Origin: Blautia massiliensis (ex Durand et al. 2017)
GTDB lineage: Bacteria > Bacillota > Clostridia > Lachnospirales > Lachnospiraceae
Assembly: GCF_001487165.1 (NCBI RefSeq)
Contig: NZ_LN913005.1
Coordinates: forward strand, 1,461 to 65,460
Direction of reading: 5' to 3'
DNA length: 64,000 bases
The notes under the pieces were generated by a model. The model saw nothing but the letters and a program-made list of their open reading frames with translations, was not told the DNA's origin and made no database searches. The first letter of the stretch is position 1; each line of letters begins with the position of its first letter. A program made the translations under genes and the position numbers. Shown here piece by piece: positions 19,714 through 28,407 of this stretch.

Positions 19714-19742
19714 TTGACATTTCAAAACACGGGTTATATAAT
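19714..19742 (+). promoter_or_regulatory. Consensus promoter of cspA
   Basis: TTGACA (19714-19719), 17-bp spacer and TATAAT (19737-19742): a perfect sigma-A match. It predicts a leader of about 135 nt before the cspA start. Confidence 0.9.
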
Positions 19743-19767
19743 CAGAGCATGGCAAAATATTTAATGT

Positions 19768-19832
19768 AAAATCACTAGTTTTTAGAGATTATATTTACAT
19801 GAATATAGTCTGTAAAATCTGGTGATTTTTTA
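19768..19832 (+). promoter_or_regulatory. Long hairpin in the cspA leader
   Basis: AAAATCACTAG (19768-) pairs with CTGGTGATTTT (ending 19829), followed by T residues. An inner stem AGATTATATT/AATATAGTCT closes on a 6-nt loop. It begins about 20 nt after the predicted transcription start and 54 nt before the cspA ATG. The shape fits an attenuator or a cold-responsive RNA switch; which one cannot be decided from sequence. Confidence 0.7.
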
Positions 19833-19885
19833 TTATCATCAGAAGGCTATTTTAATTTTTTTTATTTTTATGGAGGTAACACAAA

Positions 19886-20086
19886 ATGAACAAGGGAACT
19901 GTAAAATGGTTCAACGCAGAAAAAGGTTATGGTTTTATCACAGGTGAGGACGGACAGGATGTATTCGTACACTTCTCCGCTATCAACGGTGAAGGCTTCA
20001 AATCTCTTGAAGAAGGACAGGCTGTATCCTACGACTTAACAGAGGGCGCTCGCGGAATGCAGGCTGCTAACGTTACAAAGTTATAA
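19886..20086 (+). CDS. cspA: Cold shock protein CspA family
   Basis: 66 residues, a complete cold-shock domain with RNP1 (KGYGFI) and RNP2 (VFVHF). Binds single-stranded RNA and DNA and melts secondary structure. GGAGG lies 9 nt before the ATG. Only plus-strand core gene in this neighbourhood besides the gene at 21602; it has its own promoter and terminator. Gene symbol is by family; the organism may have several paralogs. Confidence 0.95.
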   Translation: MNKGTVKWFNAEKGYGFITGEDGQDVFVHFSAINGEGFKSLEEGQAVSYDLTEGARGMQAANVTKL

Positions 20087-20114
20087 TTCTATAACCATAA
20101 AAAACGTATAAGTC

Positions 20115-20149
20115 AAAACGGGGCTGCTTTATGGCAGACCCGTTTTTTA
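20115..20149 (+). terminator. cspA terminator
   Basis: AAAACGGG-G-CTGC, TTTAT loop, GGCAG-A-CCCGTTTTTT: strong stem and T-run 28 nt after the stop. Confidence 0.9.
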
Positions 20150-20172
20150 TTGCATTGTATTTATCCTGTATA

Positions 20173-20206
20173 TAAAAATCCCCGGGATGCTTCAACACAT
20201 CCCGGG
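20173..20206 (-). terminator. Terminator of the small membrane-protein gene
   Basis: Minus-strand CCCGGGATG / CATCCCGGG stem with an 8-nt loop, then GATTTTTATA. It faces the cspA terminator. Confidence 0.85.
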
Positions 20207-20230
20207 AACCCATCATTTCATATGTGTTTT

Positions 20231-20485
20231 CTATTCCGCACTGTCTGAAGATAATCCGGAAATATAATCTGTCAATGCAGAAGTATCCATCACAGTATCC
20301 ACCTTCACACTGGCTTCCTTCGCCTGGATCTTGGCATATGCGGAATATCCGATCCAGCCTACAAGCAGAACCGCGATGAGGATCCATGCCGCCATCTCAA
20401 GTACAAATTCTGCGCGTTCCTTCTTCAGGGCACTGTTTCGCGAGTATTTGTTGTTTTTATATTTGTCAACTTTCTTCTGGCTCAT
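20231..20485 (-). CDS. Small membrane-anchored protein
   Basis: 84 residues from the ATG at 20485 (AAAGGAG 8 nt upstream). Lys/Asn-rich cytoplasmic head (MSQKKVDKYKNNKYS), one membrane helix (about residues 31-52, AAWILIAVLLVGWIGYSAY), and a short external tail rich in Ser, Asp and Thr. No known function. Monocistronic, with its own terminator. Confidence 0.65.
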   Translation of the reverse strand: MSQKKVDKYKNNKYSRNSALKKERAEFVLEMAAWILIAVLLVGWIGYSAYAKIQAKEASVKVDTVMDTSALTDYISGLSSDSAE

Positions 20486-20602
20486 TGTCTTTCTCCTTTG
20501 CCGCTTCAGTACTTCGTTCATTATAGCACACTTGTTTTCAAAAGAAAAGCGGCAACTCCCTGAAGAAATGTGATAATTTTCTGAACTGGAGATTTTCTCT
20601 GA

Positions 20603-21442
20603 TCAGACTGCTACGATAACGCCACCATCGTTGGCATACATACTGCTGACACCGGCAGTATCCATAACTACGATCTTTGCTGGGTGCAGTTTCTCACGGA
20701 TAGCCTCCTCCAGCATCTTCGCTCTTTCCGGACAGTTGCAATGAGTGATGGCAACTGTCTTTTCCGGGATGTTGATCCCCTTCTCTCCAATGTGATCCAC
20801 CATTTTTACGATTGCTTTATTCATGCCTCTGGCCTGATCCAGCTGACAGATCGTTCCTTCCGGAGTAGCTCCCATAACCGGCTTGATCTTCAGTGCACTG
20901 GCCACCAGAGCTTTCACTCTGCCCAAACGTCCGTTCTTGCGCAGAGTTTCCAGATTCTCCAACACAAAAAATGTGTTCATCTCTTCAATATATTTCTCTA
21001 CTTCACTTACTACTTCTTCAAAAGAAAGTCCCTTTTCTTCACACTCCACGATCTTCATGGCAATCAGACTCTGACCACCGGATGCAGATTTGGAATTAAA
21101 TACATGAACCTTTTTCTCCGGCTGCTCTTCCAGGAACAGGTTTTTTCCAAGAATCGCACTGTTATAGGAACCACTCAATTCTGCCGATAGCGTCACCGCA
21201 TAAATGTGTTCCGCATCACACTCATATGCCTTCATATAGCGTTCCGGAGAAGGGCATGCAGACTTGGGGCATTCCGGGCAGGCCGCAACCTTCTTTAAAA
21301 AATCTTTCTGATTGAAATTCTCATCATCTATAATATTCTCACCGCCCACCGTCAGCGTCAGTGGTATGGATTCAATCCTGCCGTCATTTTTCCATTCATC
21401 TAAAAGCTCCCCACAGCTATCTATCGCAATCTTATAGCTCAA
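20603..21442 (-). CDS. DegV-family fatty-acid-binding protein
   Basis: 279 residues. Typical DegV/FakB layout: N-terminal MSYKIAIDSCGEL, the SACPSPERYMKAY segment that contacts the lipid head group, and ETLRKNGRLGRVKALVASALKIKPVM. Family members bind fatty acids, some for phosphorylation by FakA; no fakA is next to it. The start codon is TTG at 21442, preceded by AGAGGA. Confidence 0.9.
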   Translation of the reverse strand: MSYKIAIDSCGELLDEWKNDGRIESIPLTLTVGGENIIDDENFNQKDFLKKVAACPECPKSACPSPERYMKAYECDAEHIYAVTLSAELSGSYNSAILGKNLFLEEQPEKKVHVFNSKSASGGQSLIAMKIVECEEKGLSFEEVVSEVEKYIEEMNTFFVLENLETLRKNGRLGRVKALVASALKIKPVMGATPEGTICQLDQARGMNKAIVKMVDHIGEKGINIPEKTVAITHCNCPERAKMLEEAIREKLHPAKIVVMDTAGVSSMYANDGGVIVAV

Positions 21443-21601
21443 TTATATCGTCCTCTTTTCCATTATATGTAGTATTCAATACCATATCTATCGTATCACA
21501 TAAACAGATATTTGAAAAGAGTTTTTTAAAAAGTCTGTCCTTTTTTCTTTATCTGAGATATAATGTCTACACGCGATCACATAAAAGAAAGGAAGTGCGG
21601 C

Positions 21602-22105
21602 ATGCTTGCATTAAAGATCACAGATATCCGGGATTTCACAAACAAACTTTTTATAGGAGAAGTATTTGACAAATTCTGTCTGTCCGAAGCGACTGTGACT
21701 ACTTTTAATACTTTTACCATTGATGGCAGGCTTCAGAAAGATTTTTTTGATACAGACAGCATGAACAGACTCACAGAGCACGGCCGGACACATTCTCTCT
21801 GGAAGGACATCAGACCTTTCTGCTGGTCTGTGATCCGCGGTAAGCGTACGCCCTTAAGCTTCAGGATCGTGCTGCATTTAAGTCGGAGTGGAGTTGAAGC
21901 CGCAATGAGAAATACAGATTTCGGAATTTCCTCCGAACAGATAGACGGACTATTCTTAAATCTTCAATTTAAAAATAACAGCCTTCTTTGTACTACCGGA
22001 ACCTCTCTTAAAACATTCTCTATGGATAAACGCCCAGAGCAGCTCTGGGATGATATGATCCTGAGCTTTCTGTCCAGGAATCAGATTCTTTTTGAAAGGC
22101 TATAG
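21602..22105 (+). CDS. DUF5721-like conserved protein
   Basis: 167 residues from the ATG at 21602 (AAAGGAAG upstream). Begins MLALKITDIRDFTNKLFIGEVFDKF; mixed alpha/beta, no membrane segment. Conserved in Lachnospiraceae as far as I recall, function unknown. It ends one base before the convergent Spo0A-like gene, leaving no room for a terminator between them. Confidence 0.65.
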   Translation: MLALKITDIRDFTNKLFIGEVFDKFCLSEATVTTFNTFTIDGRLQKDFFDTDSMNRLTEHGRTHSLWKDIRPFCWSVIRGKRTPLSFRIVLHLSRSGVEAAMRNTDFGISSEQIDGLFLNLQFKNNSLLCTTGTSLKTFSMDKRPEQLWDDMILSFLSRNQILFERL

Positions 22106-22438
22106 TCAATTCTCTTCTTCTATTTCCCTCAGGTAATACGCAAGCATATCAATAAATTCACTGTTGGTAGGCTTGTATTCCAGAGGATATCCTGCAATCT
22201 CATCCAGCAGTTTTTTATTTCCTTCCCAACACACATTTACCATTGTTCTGATATCATGCTCAATATTGGTAGGTGTTGATCTGTACTTCCGCGCCAGGCA
22301 TGGATAAATGTCCTTTGTGATCCGCAATGGTTTATACTGATACCCCATGGAAATCTTTACCGCTTCCGCAACGAAAAAATATCCTTTGTATTTCGAATTT
22401 GCACCAAGTCTTCTGATCAATCCATACACCTTTTTCAT
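22106..22438 (-). CDS. Stand-alone Spo0A-type DNA-binding domain
   Basis: 110 residues from the ATG at 22438 (GGAGGA 8 nt upstream). It corresponds to the C-terminal sigma-A-contacting DNA-binding domain of Spo0A: a helical fold with GYQYKPLRITKDIYPCLARKYRSTPTNIEHDIRTMVNVCWEGN, the region that recognises 0A boxes. There is no receiver domain and no open frame upstream that could supply one. It may act constitutively or compete with Spo0A; this is inference. Confidence 0.82.
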   Translation of the reverse strand: MKKVYGLIRRLGANSKYKGYFFVAEAVKISMGYQYKPLRITKDIYPCLARKYRSTPTNIEHDIRTMVNVCWEGNKKLLDEIAGYPLEYKPTNSEFIDMLAYYLREIEEEN

Positions 22439-22656
22439 ACATTTGTTCCTCCATTTCATTTTTTTCTCTTTTTAAAAGCACTCCCTTATGTATAATACGA
22501 CAGTTATCTATATTTTTCGCTTTCTTCTGAAAATTTATTTTATACATATTAGATACTAATTTAAATTTTTAGTCATATTTTACAGGTTATTTTTATTTAA
22601 TATCTATTATTTTATTTAAAATTCCTATAATTGTGTTAAAGATACACATATTGTTA

Positions 22657-22698
22657 TAAAAAAAGCAAAGGCTTTGCCCCATTACGGGCAAAGCCTTT
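22657..22698 (-). terminator. htpG terminator
   Basis: Minus strand AAAGGCTTTGCCC / GGGCAAAGCCTTT, 13-bp stem with a short loop, then GCTTTTTTT. Confidence 0.92.
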
Positions 22699-22718
22699 CG
22701 ATCATTTTATATGTCGTT

Positions 22719-24773
22719 TTATTTTGTAAGGACCATAAGGATATCGTTGCTTCTCTTTACAAATTTTGTCATTTCTTCAGGAGAAAGCTGTTTATGGCTC
22801 ATCATTGCAAGATCATAAAGCTGTTCACAGATCACCGGAACATACTCTGATCCCTGATTTTCTGCTATAAATCTTACAAGAGGATGATTTGCGTTCAGTA
22901 CAAGTACTTCCTGACCACCGAACATATTCGGATCCATTCCGTACATATTGTACATTTTCATCATATCCTGCATACGGCGACTCTCCTCAGGAAGAGTGAT
23001 CATCGCTGCAGTTCCCTCATTTTTCAGCTTCTCTACTTTTACTTCAAGTTTATCCTTGCCAAGATTCTTACGGAACACCTCAGTAAGTGTCTTGACTGTT
23101 GCTTCATCCGCTTTTCCGTCTTCACGAAGCTCTTCTGTCAGATCTGCATCAATTCTCTTGAACTGGATCGTCTGATCCTGCTGTTCAAGATGGGAAATAA
23201 ACTGTGAATCGATCACATGCTTCAGCAGTACAGCATCTTTACCCGCTTCACGGAACATATTAATGTACTGGCTCTGCTGTACCTCATCGGTCACATAATA
23301 GATCACCGTTTTTTCCGGTTCCTCATTCTGGGATCCTTCAGAAGCTTTCTCCTCTGTCTTCTCCTCTTCAGCTGCTTTTGTTTCTTCTTTTTTATTTTCC
23401 TCAATGCAGTCTTTCAGGGTAAGATATTTGCCATCCAGATTCTTAAAGAGGATATAATCGTTCATCTTCTCACCAAATTTCGCATCCTTGATGCATCCAA
23501 ATTTGATAAACGGGCTGATATCATCCCAGTACTTCTCATAAGACTCTCTGTCTGTCTTGCACATTCCGGTGAGCTTATCTGCTACTTTCTTGGTGATGTA
23601 TTCAGAAATCTTTTTCACAAAACCATCATTCTGCAGTGCAGAACGGGAAACATTCAGTGGAAGATCCGGACAGTCGATCACGCCTTTCAGAAGAAGAAGG
23701 AATTCCGGGATCACCTCTTTGATGTTATCTGCAATAAATACCTGATTATTATAAAGCTTGATGGTTCCCTCAATGGAATCATACTCTGTCCTGATCTTCG
23801 GGAAATACAGGATACCCTTCAGGTTGAACGGATAGTCCATGTTCAGATGGATCCAGAACAGCGGTTCCTTGTAATCCATAAATACCTTACGGTAAAATTC
23901 TTTATACTCTTCATCCGTGCACTCATTTGGGTGTTTCATCCAGAGCGGCTGTGTATCGCTTAAGGATACCGGCCGTTTATTGATCTTTACTTTATCTTTG
24001 GCAGGAGAAACTTCCACAACTTCTTTCTCGCCTTTATCATTCTCCTTTTCCTCTGTCTTGGCATCCTCATGGATATGCTCAACTACCACATCATCTTCAC
24101 GGAGATCTGCCTCATCGATCGTTTCATACTCCTGTTCAGCATTTGCTTTGGAAAGATAGATATTTACCGGCATGAAAGAACAGTATTTCTCGATAACCTC
24201 TCTCATACGATATTCATTGGCAAACTCCAGGCTTTCCTCATTGAGGAAAAGAGTGATCTCTGTTCCCGGTTCTGTTTTGTTTCCGTCTGCCATCTCATAC
24301 TCCGTACCACCGTCACAGGTCCAATGTACCGGTGTGGAACCCTCCTTGTAAGAGAGAGTATCAATATGAACTTCATCTGCAACCATAAATGCAGAATAAA
24401 ATCCAAGTCCGAAATGACCGATCATCTGATCATCCGTTGTTTTATCCTTATATTTCTCAAGAAACTCTGTGGCACCGGAAAAAGCGATCTGTGTGATATA
24501 TTCCTCTACTTCATCTGCTGTCATACCAATACCGTTATCGATAAACTTCAAAGTTTTCTGATCCGGATCAACGATAACATTTACAGCCGGTTTGTAACCT
24601 TCCGGGAATGTATAATCTCCCATAACTTCCAGCTTTCTCAGTTTGGTGATCGCATCGCATCCGTTGGAGATCATCTCTCTTACAAAAATATCATGGTCGG
24701 AATATAACCATTTCTTGATAATCGGAAAAATATTTTCACTGTTGATTGATAAACTTCCATGTTTTGCTGACAT
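22719..24773 (-). CDS. htpG: Chaperone HtpG (Hsp90)
   Basis: 684 residues from the ATG at 24773 (AAGGAG 10 nt upstream); the in-frame extension to 24905 overlaps the promoter and CIRCE and is not used. N-terminal GHKL ATPase with ELISNGCDAI-like ERMISNGCDA, DNGIGMT and GHFGLGFYSAFM; an acidic, Lys/Glu-rich linker near residues 200-240; and a C-terminal dimerisation domain. A second acidic insert (EENKKEETKAAEEEKTEEK) lies around residue 480. Controlled by HrcA if the adjacent CIRCE is functional. Confidence 0.96.
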   Translation of the reverse strand: MSAKHGSLSINSENIFPIIKKWLYSDHDIFVREMISNGCDAITKLRKLEVMGDYTFPEGYKPAVNVIVDPDQKTLKFIDNGIGMTADEVEEYITQIAFSGATEFLEKYKDKTTDDQMIGHFGLGFYSAFMVADEVHIDTLSYKEGSTPVHWTCDGGTEYEMADGNKTEPGTEITLFLNEESLEFANEYRMREVIEKYCSFMPVNIYLSKANAEQEYETIDEADLREDDVVVEHIHEDAKTEEKENDKGEKEVVEVSPAKDKVKINKRPVSLSDTQPLWMKHPNECTDEEYKEFYRKVFMDYKEPLFWIHLNMDYPFNLKGILYFPKIRTEYDSIEGTIKLYNNQVFIADNIKEVIPEFLLLLKGVIDCPDLPLNVSRSALQNDGFVKKISEYITKKVADKLTGMCKTDRESYEKYWDDISPFIKFGCIKDAKFGEKMNDYILFKNLDGKYLTLKDCIEENKKEETKAAEEEKTEEKASEGSQNEEPEKTVIYYVTDEVQQSQYINMFREAGKDAVLLKHVIDSQFISHLEQQDQTIQFKRIDADLTEELREDGKADEATVKTLTEVFRKNLGKDKLEVKVEKLKNEGTAAMITLPEESRRMQDMMKMYNMYGMDPNMFGGQEVLVLNANHPLVRFIAENQGSEYVPVICEQLYDLAMMSHKQLSPEEMTKFVKRSNDILMVLTK

Positions 24774-24855
24774 ATATGTCACTCTCCTTTTGTTTTTATT
24801 TTTATTTCTGATGTTCCGACAGAGCCGGAAACCTGTTGTTTTTTTCAATAAATAT

Positions 24856-24884
24856 ATACTAATACGACTTTTTACAAAAGTCAA
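24856..24884 (-). promoter_or_regulatory. htpG promoter
   Basis: Minus-strand TTGACT (24879-24884), 17-bp spacer, TAGTAT (24856-24861). Confidence 0.75.
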
Positions 24885-24891
24885 GAAAAAT

Positions 24892-24918
24892 TTAGCACTC
24901 ATCATTATAGAGTGCTAG
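24892..24918 (-). promoter_or_regulatory. CIRCE element (HrcA operator) upstream of htpG
   Basis: TTAGCACTC, 9-nt spacer, GAGTGCTAG: 17 of 18 arm positions match the CIRCE consensus. It lies 8 bp upstream of the -35 box of htpG, rather than between promoter and start codon. No other gene start is near, so htpG is the evident target. Confidence 0.92.
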
Positions 24919-24949
24919 TAACAGCATATAAAACGGATCTCTATGTGCA

Positions 24950-24983
24950 AAAAAATCCCTCCGTACATTTTTTGTACGGAGGG
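24950..24983 (-). terminator. Terminator of the wall-anchored protein gene
   Basis: Minus strand CCCTCCGTAC / GTACGGAGGG with a 7-nt loop, followed by ATTTTTTT. Confidence 0.92.
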
Positions 24984-25013
24984 TGCTGTAAAACTATCTT
25001 CTACATTCTGTTC

Positions 25014-28000
25014 TTATTTTTTCTTTCTACGATATACAAGGATTCCTCCAATACATACCACAGCCACGATCAAAATGATCACAAATGTCATGATCGGTGT
25101 ACTGTCTCCCGTCTGCACTGCAGATTTCTGATTTGTCTGTGTCACTGCCGGACTCGGAGTCGCAGTAAGAACTGCTGCCTGTGATACCGTAAAAGTAACC
25201 GTACTTTCTGACTGTGTACCGGTATCCTTCCAGCTGGAGCCGTCGTATTTCTGCTGTCCAAAGGTAACTTTCAGAGTATATTTTCCCGGCTTGCTGACAC
25301 GGAATGTTGCAGTATAAGGCTCTCCATCCCAGGTACGGGTCTCTGTGATCTTCCAGCTCTTCGGCTGATATCTGGTATCTCCCTTACGCGGGTTTGTATT
25401 ATCCATTCCTGCACCAGCTGCTGTAAAGGTGATCTTTGTATTGGTATCATACTTGCCATTGGAATCAATGCCTGTGATCTTATTGTCCGATGCAGCGGCT
25501 TCCGTGCCCTGATATCCATTTACTGTAATACTTACTGCGATCACTGTACTGATCTTGTTGGGATTCTTAACCCCCTCCGGAAGAATGACGGTACCTTTTA
25601 CATTAAATATCTGACGTTCTGCAGAAGACGGATCATAAGAAGATCCCTTAACATCCCATTTAACAGATGCCTTCTGCTCTCCCTTTGTTGTAGTGATCTT
25701 TACTGTTCCCGGAAGCTTCAGGGCTTTCTGGGTTTTCTGGGTTCCATTGGGTAGATCTTTGATATCGGATGGCTTTTTGATGCCTGTAAGGTTATTCGCC
25801 TTCTTACCGTTATCTGTTTTTTTCTTTGTAACGCTGAAATGGACATTTACATAAGCTTCCACATTTGCATCATTGGCGATCACAATGTCTTCCAGATATT
25901 CCCCCTGTGAAAGTCCGCTGACCGGCTGTACGCTAAAGGTTGCATTATCTCCTGCTTCCAGCTCTGTGGCGGAAAGTGTACCAATTGTATATGCATTTGA
26001 TGAAGGCTGTTTCAGAACGATCTTTGTATTTCCGGTGTTGGTAACTGTAACTTTCTTCGCATCAGGAAGTTCCTTATAGCCTTCCTCTTTGGTTCCAAAC
26101 TCCAGACTATCTGTTACCGAAAGACCGGGATTGGGTTCCGGTTCCGGTTCCGGCTCCGAAACTGTAAATTCCAGCCGGACTTCAGCCAGTGTGTTTCCGG
26201 TATTCTGATCTGTCACAGAAATCGTATCGCTGTGATCTCCGACCTGAAGACCGGTCTTGGGCTGTACGGTAAAGGTTGCCGCCTTATCTCCGGGATTGAG
26301 CACTTCCGCAGAAGGCTCTCCCACCTCATAATCCTCCGGAGCAGAAAGCTGGATCCGGATAGCCTCTGTACCTGTATTCTCTACGGTTACAGGCTGTGCA
26401 TCCGGCGCAGTCTCATAGCCCTGTTCCAGTGTTCCAAACTTCAGAGGACCTTCCGGTTTCACTGTTGCAGTAACTGTTTTTGGTGTTTCTGTCTTTACCA
26501 TAACCGAAGCCGTCACTGTAGCAGATGCTTCCGTGCTTTCATCAGAAGCAAATACAAGCTCTTCCACGTATGGATCATCTTTTGCAGAGAGTCCAAGCTT
26601 AGGCTGTACGGTAAAGGTCTGCTCTCCTCCCTGCGCCAACTGGATATTTCCGCTACTCTCCACTTCACTGACCGGCGCAATATCAAAAAACTCCGACTCA
26701 GGCTGTACTAACGTCACAGCTTCTGTACCTTCGTTTTTGATCGTGACTGTACTTGTTGTTTCTACCTTTTCATAACCGGCAGTCAGATCATCAAAAGGCA
26801 GTTCTGTCGGATCCGCAGTTAGCTTGTATATTTTTTCCGCTGCAGGGTCCGATGTTTCCCCGGGATCTGTCTGCTCATTATTTTCATGATCTTCGGCTTT
26901 TTTATTTTCCGGTTCTTTTACTGTAAAGTCCGCTTCAAAGAAGACATCGGCACCTTCTTCTGTCTGATACGTGATCAGATCTTTGTATTCTCCAGCCTTC
27001 AGACCTTCTCGTGGTTTTACCCACACAGCAACACTTTCACCACTCTTTAATGGCGCATCGTTAATATCCGCAGCCATGAAATTCTCCGGGGCAATCTCTT
27101 TAAAATTGAGATCTCCGGTTCCGTTATTTGTGATAGTAACCATCTGTGCTTCCGGAATTTCCGTATATCCCTCTTCCACGGAACCAAAATCCAGAATTCC
27201 ACTTCCATCTTCCGTGTATGCAGATGCCGAATATGTCGGTTCCTCATTTTTTTCGGAAGCGTCTGCTGCTGTACCTGCGGAATCCGGTGTCTCTGTCTGA
27301 CTATCTCCAGATGTATCTGCCTCATCGGTATTCTGAGGCCCTGACTGTTCTCCGTTTACTTCTATAACAGAGTTTTCAGCAGGCTCCTGGGTATCTGCAG
27401 GTTCCTGTGCATCTGTATTTTCCTGTACATCTGTATTCTCCTGCACATCCGCAGACTCCGTTTCTTCTGCCGGCTCTATGGTTTCCTCAGGCTGAGCACT
27501 ATCAGGCTCCTCTGACGTTCCAGCTTCTGTATCCGGCGTGTTCTCTGAAGACTCCGAATCTGCCGAAGCTTCACTTTCCTCCGCATCCGGATCTTCTCCT
27601 ACTGCTTTGGCTTCTTCCTTTTTCTTTTCTGCCAGTGCTTTGGCTTCCTCCTCTGTTTCGGAAACCTCCTGGGTCGTCACCGTAAGCTCACCACTGACTC
27701 CCGTCTCTTCTTTTCCGGTGATCTTCAGAACGATCGGAAGACCCAGATCTTTTTCATCGATTTTATAAGTCTTATCAGTTCCTACCTCTGTAAGAAGGTC
27801 TCCGTCCTTTAATGACCAGGAAAAACTCACATTATCATCTGTGATCCCCTCCGGCTTGACCTTTGAGTAATCTGCACTTAAGGTAGACCCGATCGCAAGT
27901 GTTCCTTTGACCTTCAGCTTTCCATCAAGAGTTCCCGATGGAGCTGCAGTGGCAAATACCATCGATGGAAGCAGCGTTACCATCATAAGCACAGCCATGA

Positions 28001-28028
28001 CGACTGCCAGCACTCTGCTTTTTTTCAT
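25014..28028 (-). CDS. Large wall-anchored surface protein with ASH-like repeats
   Basis: 1004 residues. Signal peptide (residues 1-26, cleavage after VFA), an Ig-like domain (about 35-120), a long Glu/Ser/Thr/Pro-rich disordered stretch with ENTDVQ / TQEPA mini-repeats (about 125-265), then four related beta-sandwich repeats of roughly 100 residues, each opening L-F-G-x(3)-EGY-x(4)-DA and containing a VTNTGT strand. These resemble choice-of-anchor or ASH (ASPM-SPD-2-Hydin) domains. A further Ig-like pair (about 720-950) precedes the C-terminal VQTGDS, membrane helix and RRKKK tail. QTGD with helix and basic tail is the Clostridia variant of an LPXTG sorting signal; the sortase is not in the window. 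Likely adhesin or structural surface protein; ligand unknown. Confidence 0.85.
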   Translation of the reverse strand: MKKSRVLAVVMAVLMMVTLLPSMVFATAAPSGTLDGKLKVKGTLAIGSTLSADYSKVKPEGITDDNVSFSWSLKDGDLLTEVGTDKTYKIDEKDLGLPIVLKITGKEETGVSGELTVTTQEVSETEEEAKALAEKKKEEAKAVGEDPDAEESEASADSESSENTPDTEAGTSEEPDSAQPEETIEPAEETESADVQENTDVQENTDAQEPADTQEPAENSVIEVNGEQSGPQNTDEADTSGDSQTETPDSAGTAADASEKNEEPTYSASAYTEDGSGILDFGSVEEGYTEIPEAQMVTITNNGTGDLNFKEIAPENFMAADINDAPLKSGESVAVWVKPREGLKAGEYKDLITYQTEEGADVFFEADFTVKEPENKKAEDHENNEQTDPGETSDPAAEKIYKLTADPTELPFDDLTAGYEKVETTSTVTIKNEGTEAVTLVQPESEFFDIAPVSEVESSGNIQLAQGGEQTFTVQPKLGLSAKDDPYVEELVFASDESTEASATVTASVMVKTETPKTVTATVKPEGPLKFGTLEQGYETAPDAQPVTVENTGTEAIRIQLSAPEDYEVGEPSAEVLNPGDKAATFTVQPKTGLQVGDHSDTISVTDQNTGNTLAEVRLEFTVSEPEPEPEPNPGLSVTDSLEFGTKEEGYKELPDAKKVTVTNTGNTKIVLKQPSSNAYTIGTLSATELEAGDNATFSVQPVSGLSQGEYLEDIVIANDANVEAYVNVHFSVTKKKTDNGKKANNLTGIKKPSDIKDLPNGTQKTQKALKLPGTVKITTTKGEQKASVKWDVKGSSYDPSSAERQIFNVKGTVILPEGVKNPNKISTVIAVSITVNGYQGTEAAASDNKITGIDSNGKYDTNTKITFTAAGAGMDNTNPRKGDTRYQPKSWKITETRTWDGEPYTATFRVSKPGKYTLKVTFGQQKYDGSSWKDTGTQSESTVTFTVSQAAVLTATPSPAVTQTNQKSAVQTGDSTPIMTFVIILIVAVVCIGGILVYRRKKK

Positions 28029-28148
28029 ATCCCATCCTCCTTTACATCATTTTATTTTCCCCACATTTACCCTTTCTACGCAGGGCTTTCTTTTTGCTGA
28101 TGCAAGTTTATCATATTTAATTTTCAGAGGTGTAATCCCTGCTTTCCG

Positions 28149-28406
28149 TCAGCCTTCTACGATCATATATTTTCCGTCCGGGAGTTTGAATACTTCACTT
28201 TCTTCTTCCAGCTCCTTCAGGGAAATCCCCTCCACATCTGCGCCCATTCCATCCAGATATTTTTTAACATCCTTCAGGGAATCCAGCACAACTGCCATGC
28301 AATCCTCTAGAAATTCCTCTGCCTCCTCAAAATCCTCTGCTACCGGCTCATCAAAAAGCTGACCCTGTTTTTCCAGAAATGTCTGGACATATTCTTTCTT
28401 GTACAT
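28149..28406 (-). CDS. Small acidic conserved protein
   Basis: 85 residues, strongly acidic, helical in the middle (EDFEEAEEFLEDCMAVVLDSLKDVKKYLDGMG) with a C-terminal beta hairpin (EVFKLPDGKYMIVEG). I do not recognise a family; labels such as glyoxalase on similar proteins are not supported by any motif here. It starts one base after the HAD gene's stop with GGAGG 9 nt before the ATG, so it is the last gene of the maf-HAD-HAD operon. Confidence 0.65.
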   Translation of the reverse strand: MYKKEYVQTFLEKQGQLFDEPVAEDFEEAEEFLEDCMAVVLDSLKDVKKYLDGMGADVEGISLKELEEESEVFKLPDGKYMIVEG

Positions 28407-28407
28407 A

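Noticed and set aside
24774-24905. N-terminal extension of HtpG
   Set aside because: Covers the promoter and part of the CIRCE; HtpG homologs start at MSAKHGSLS.
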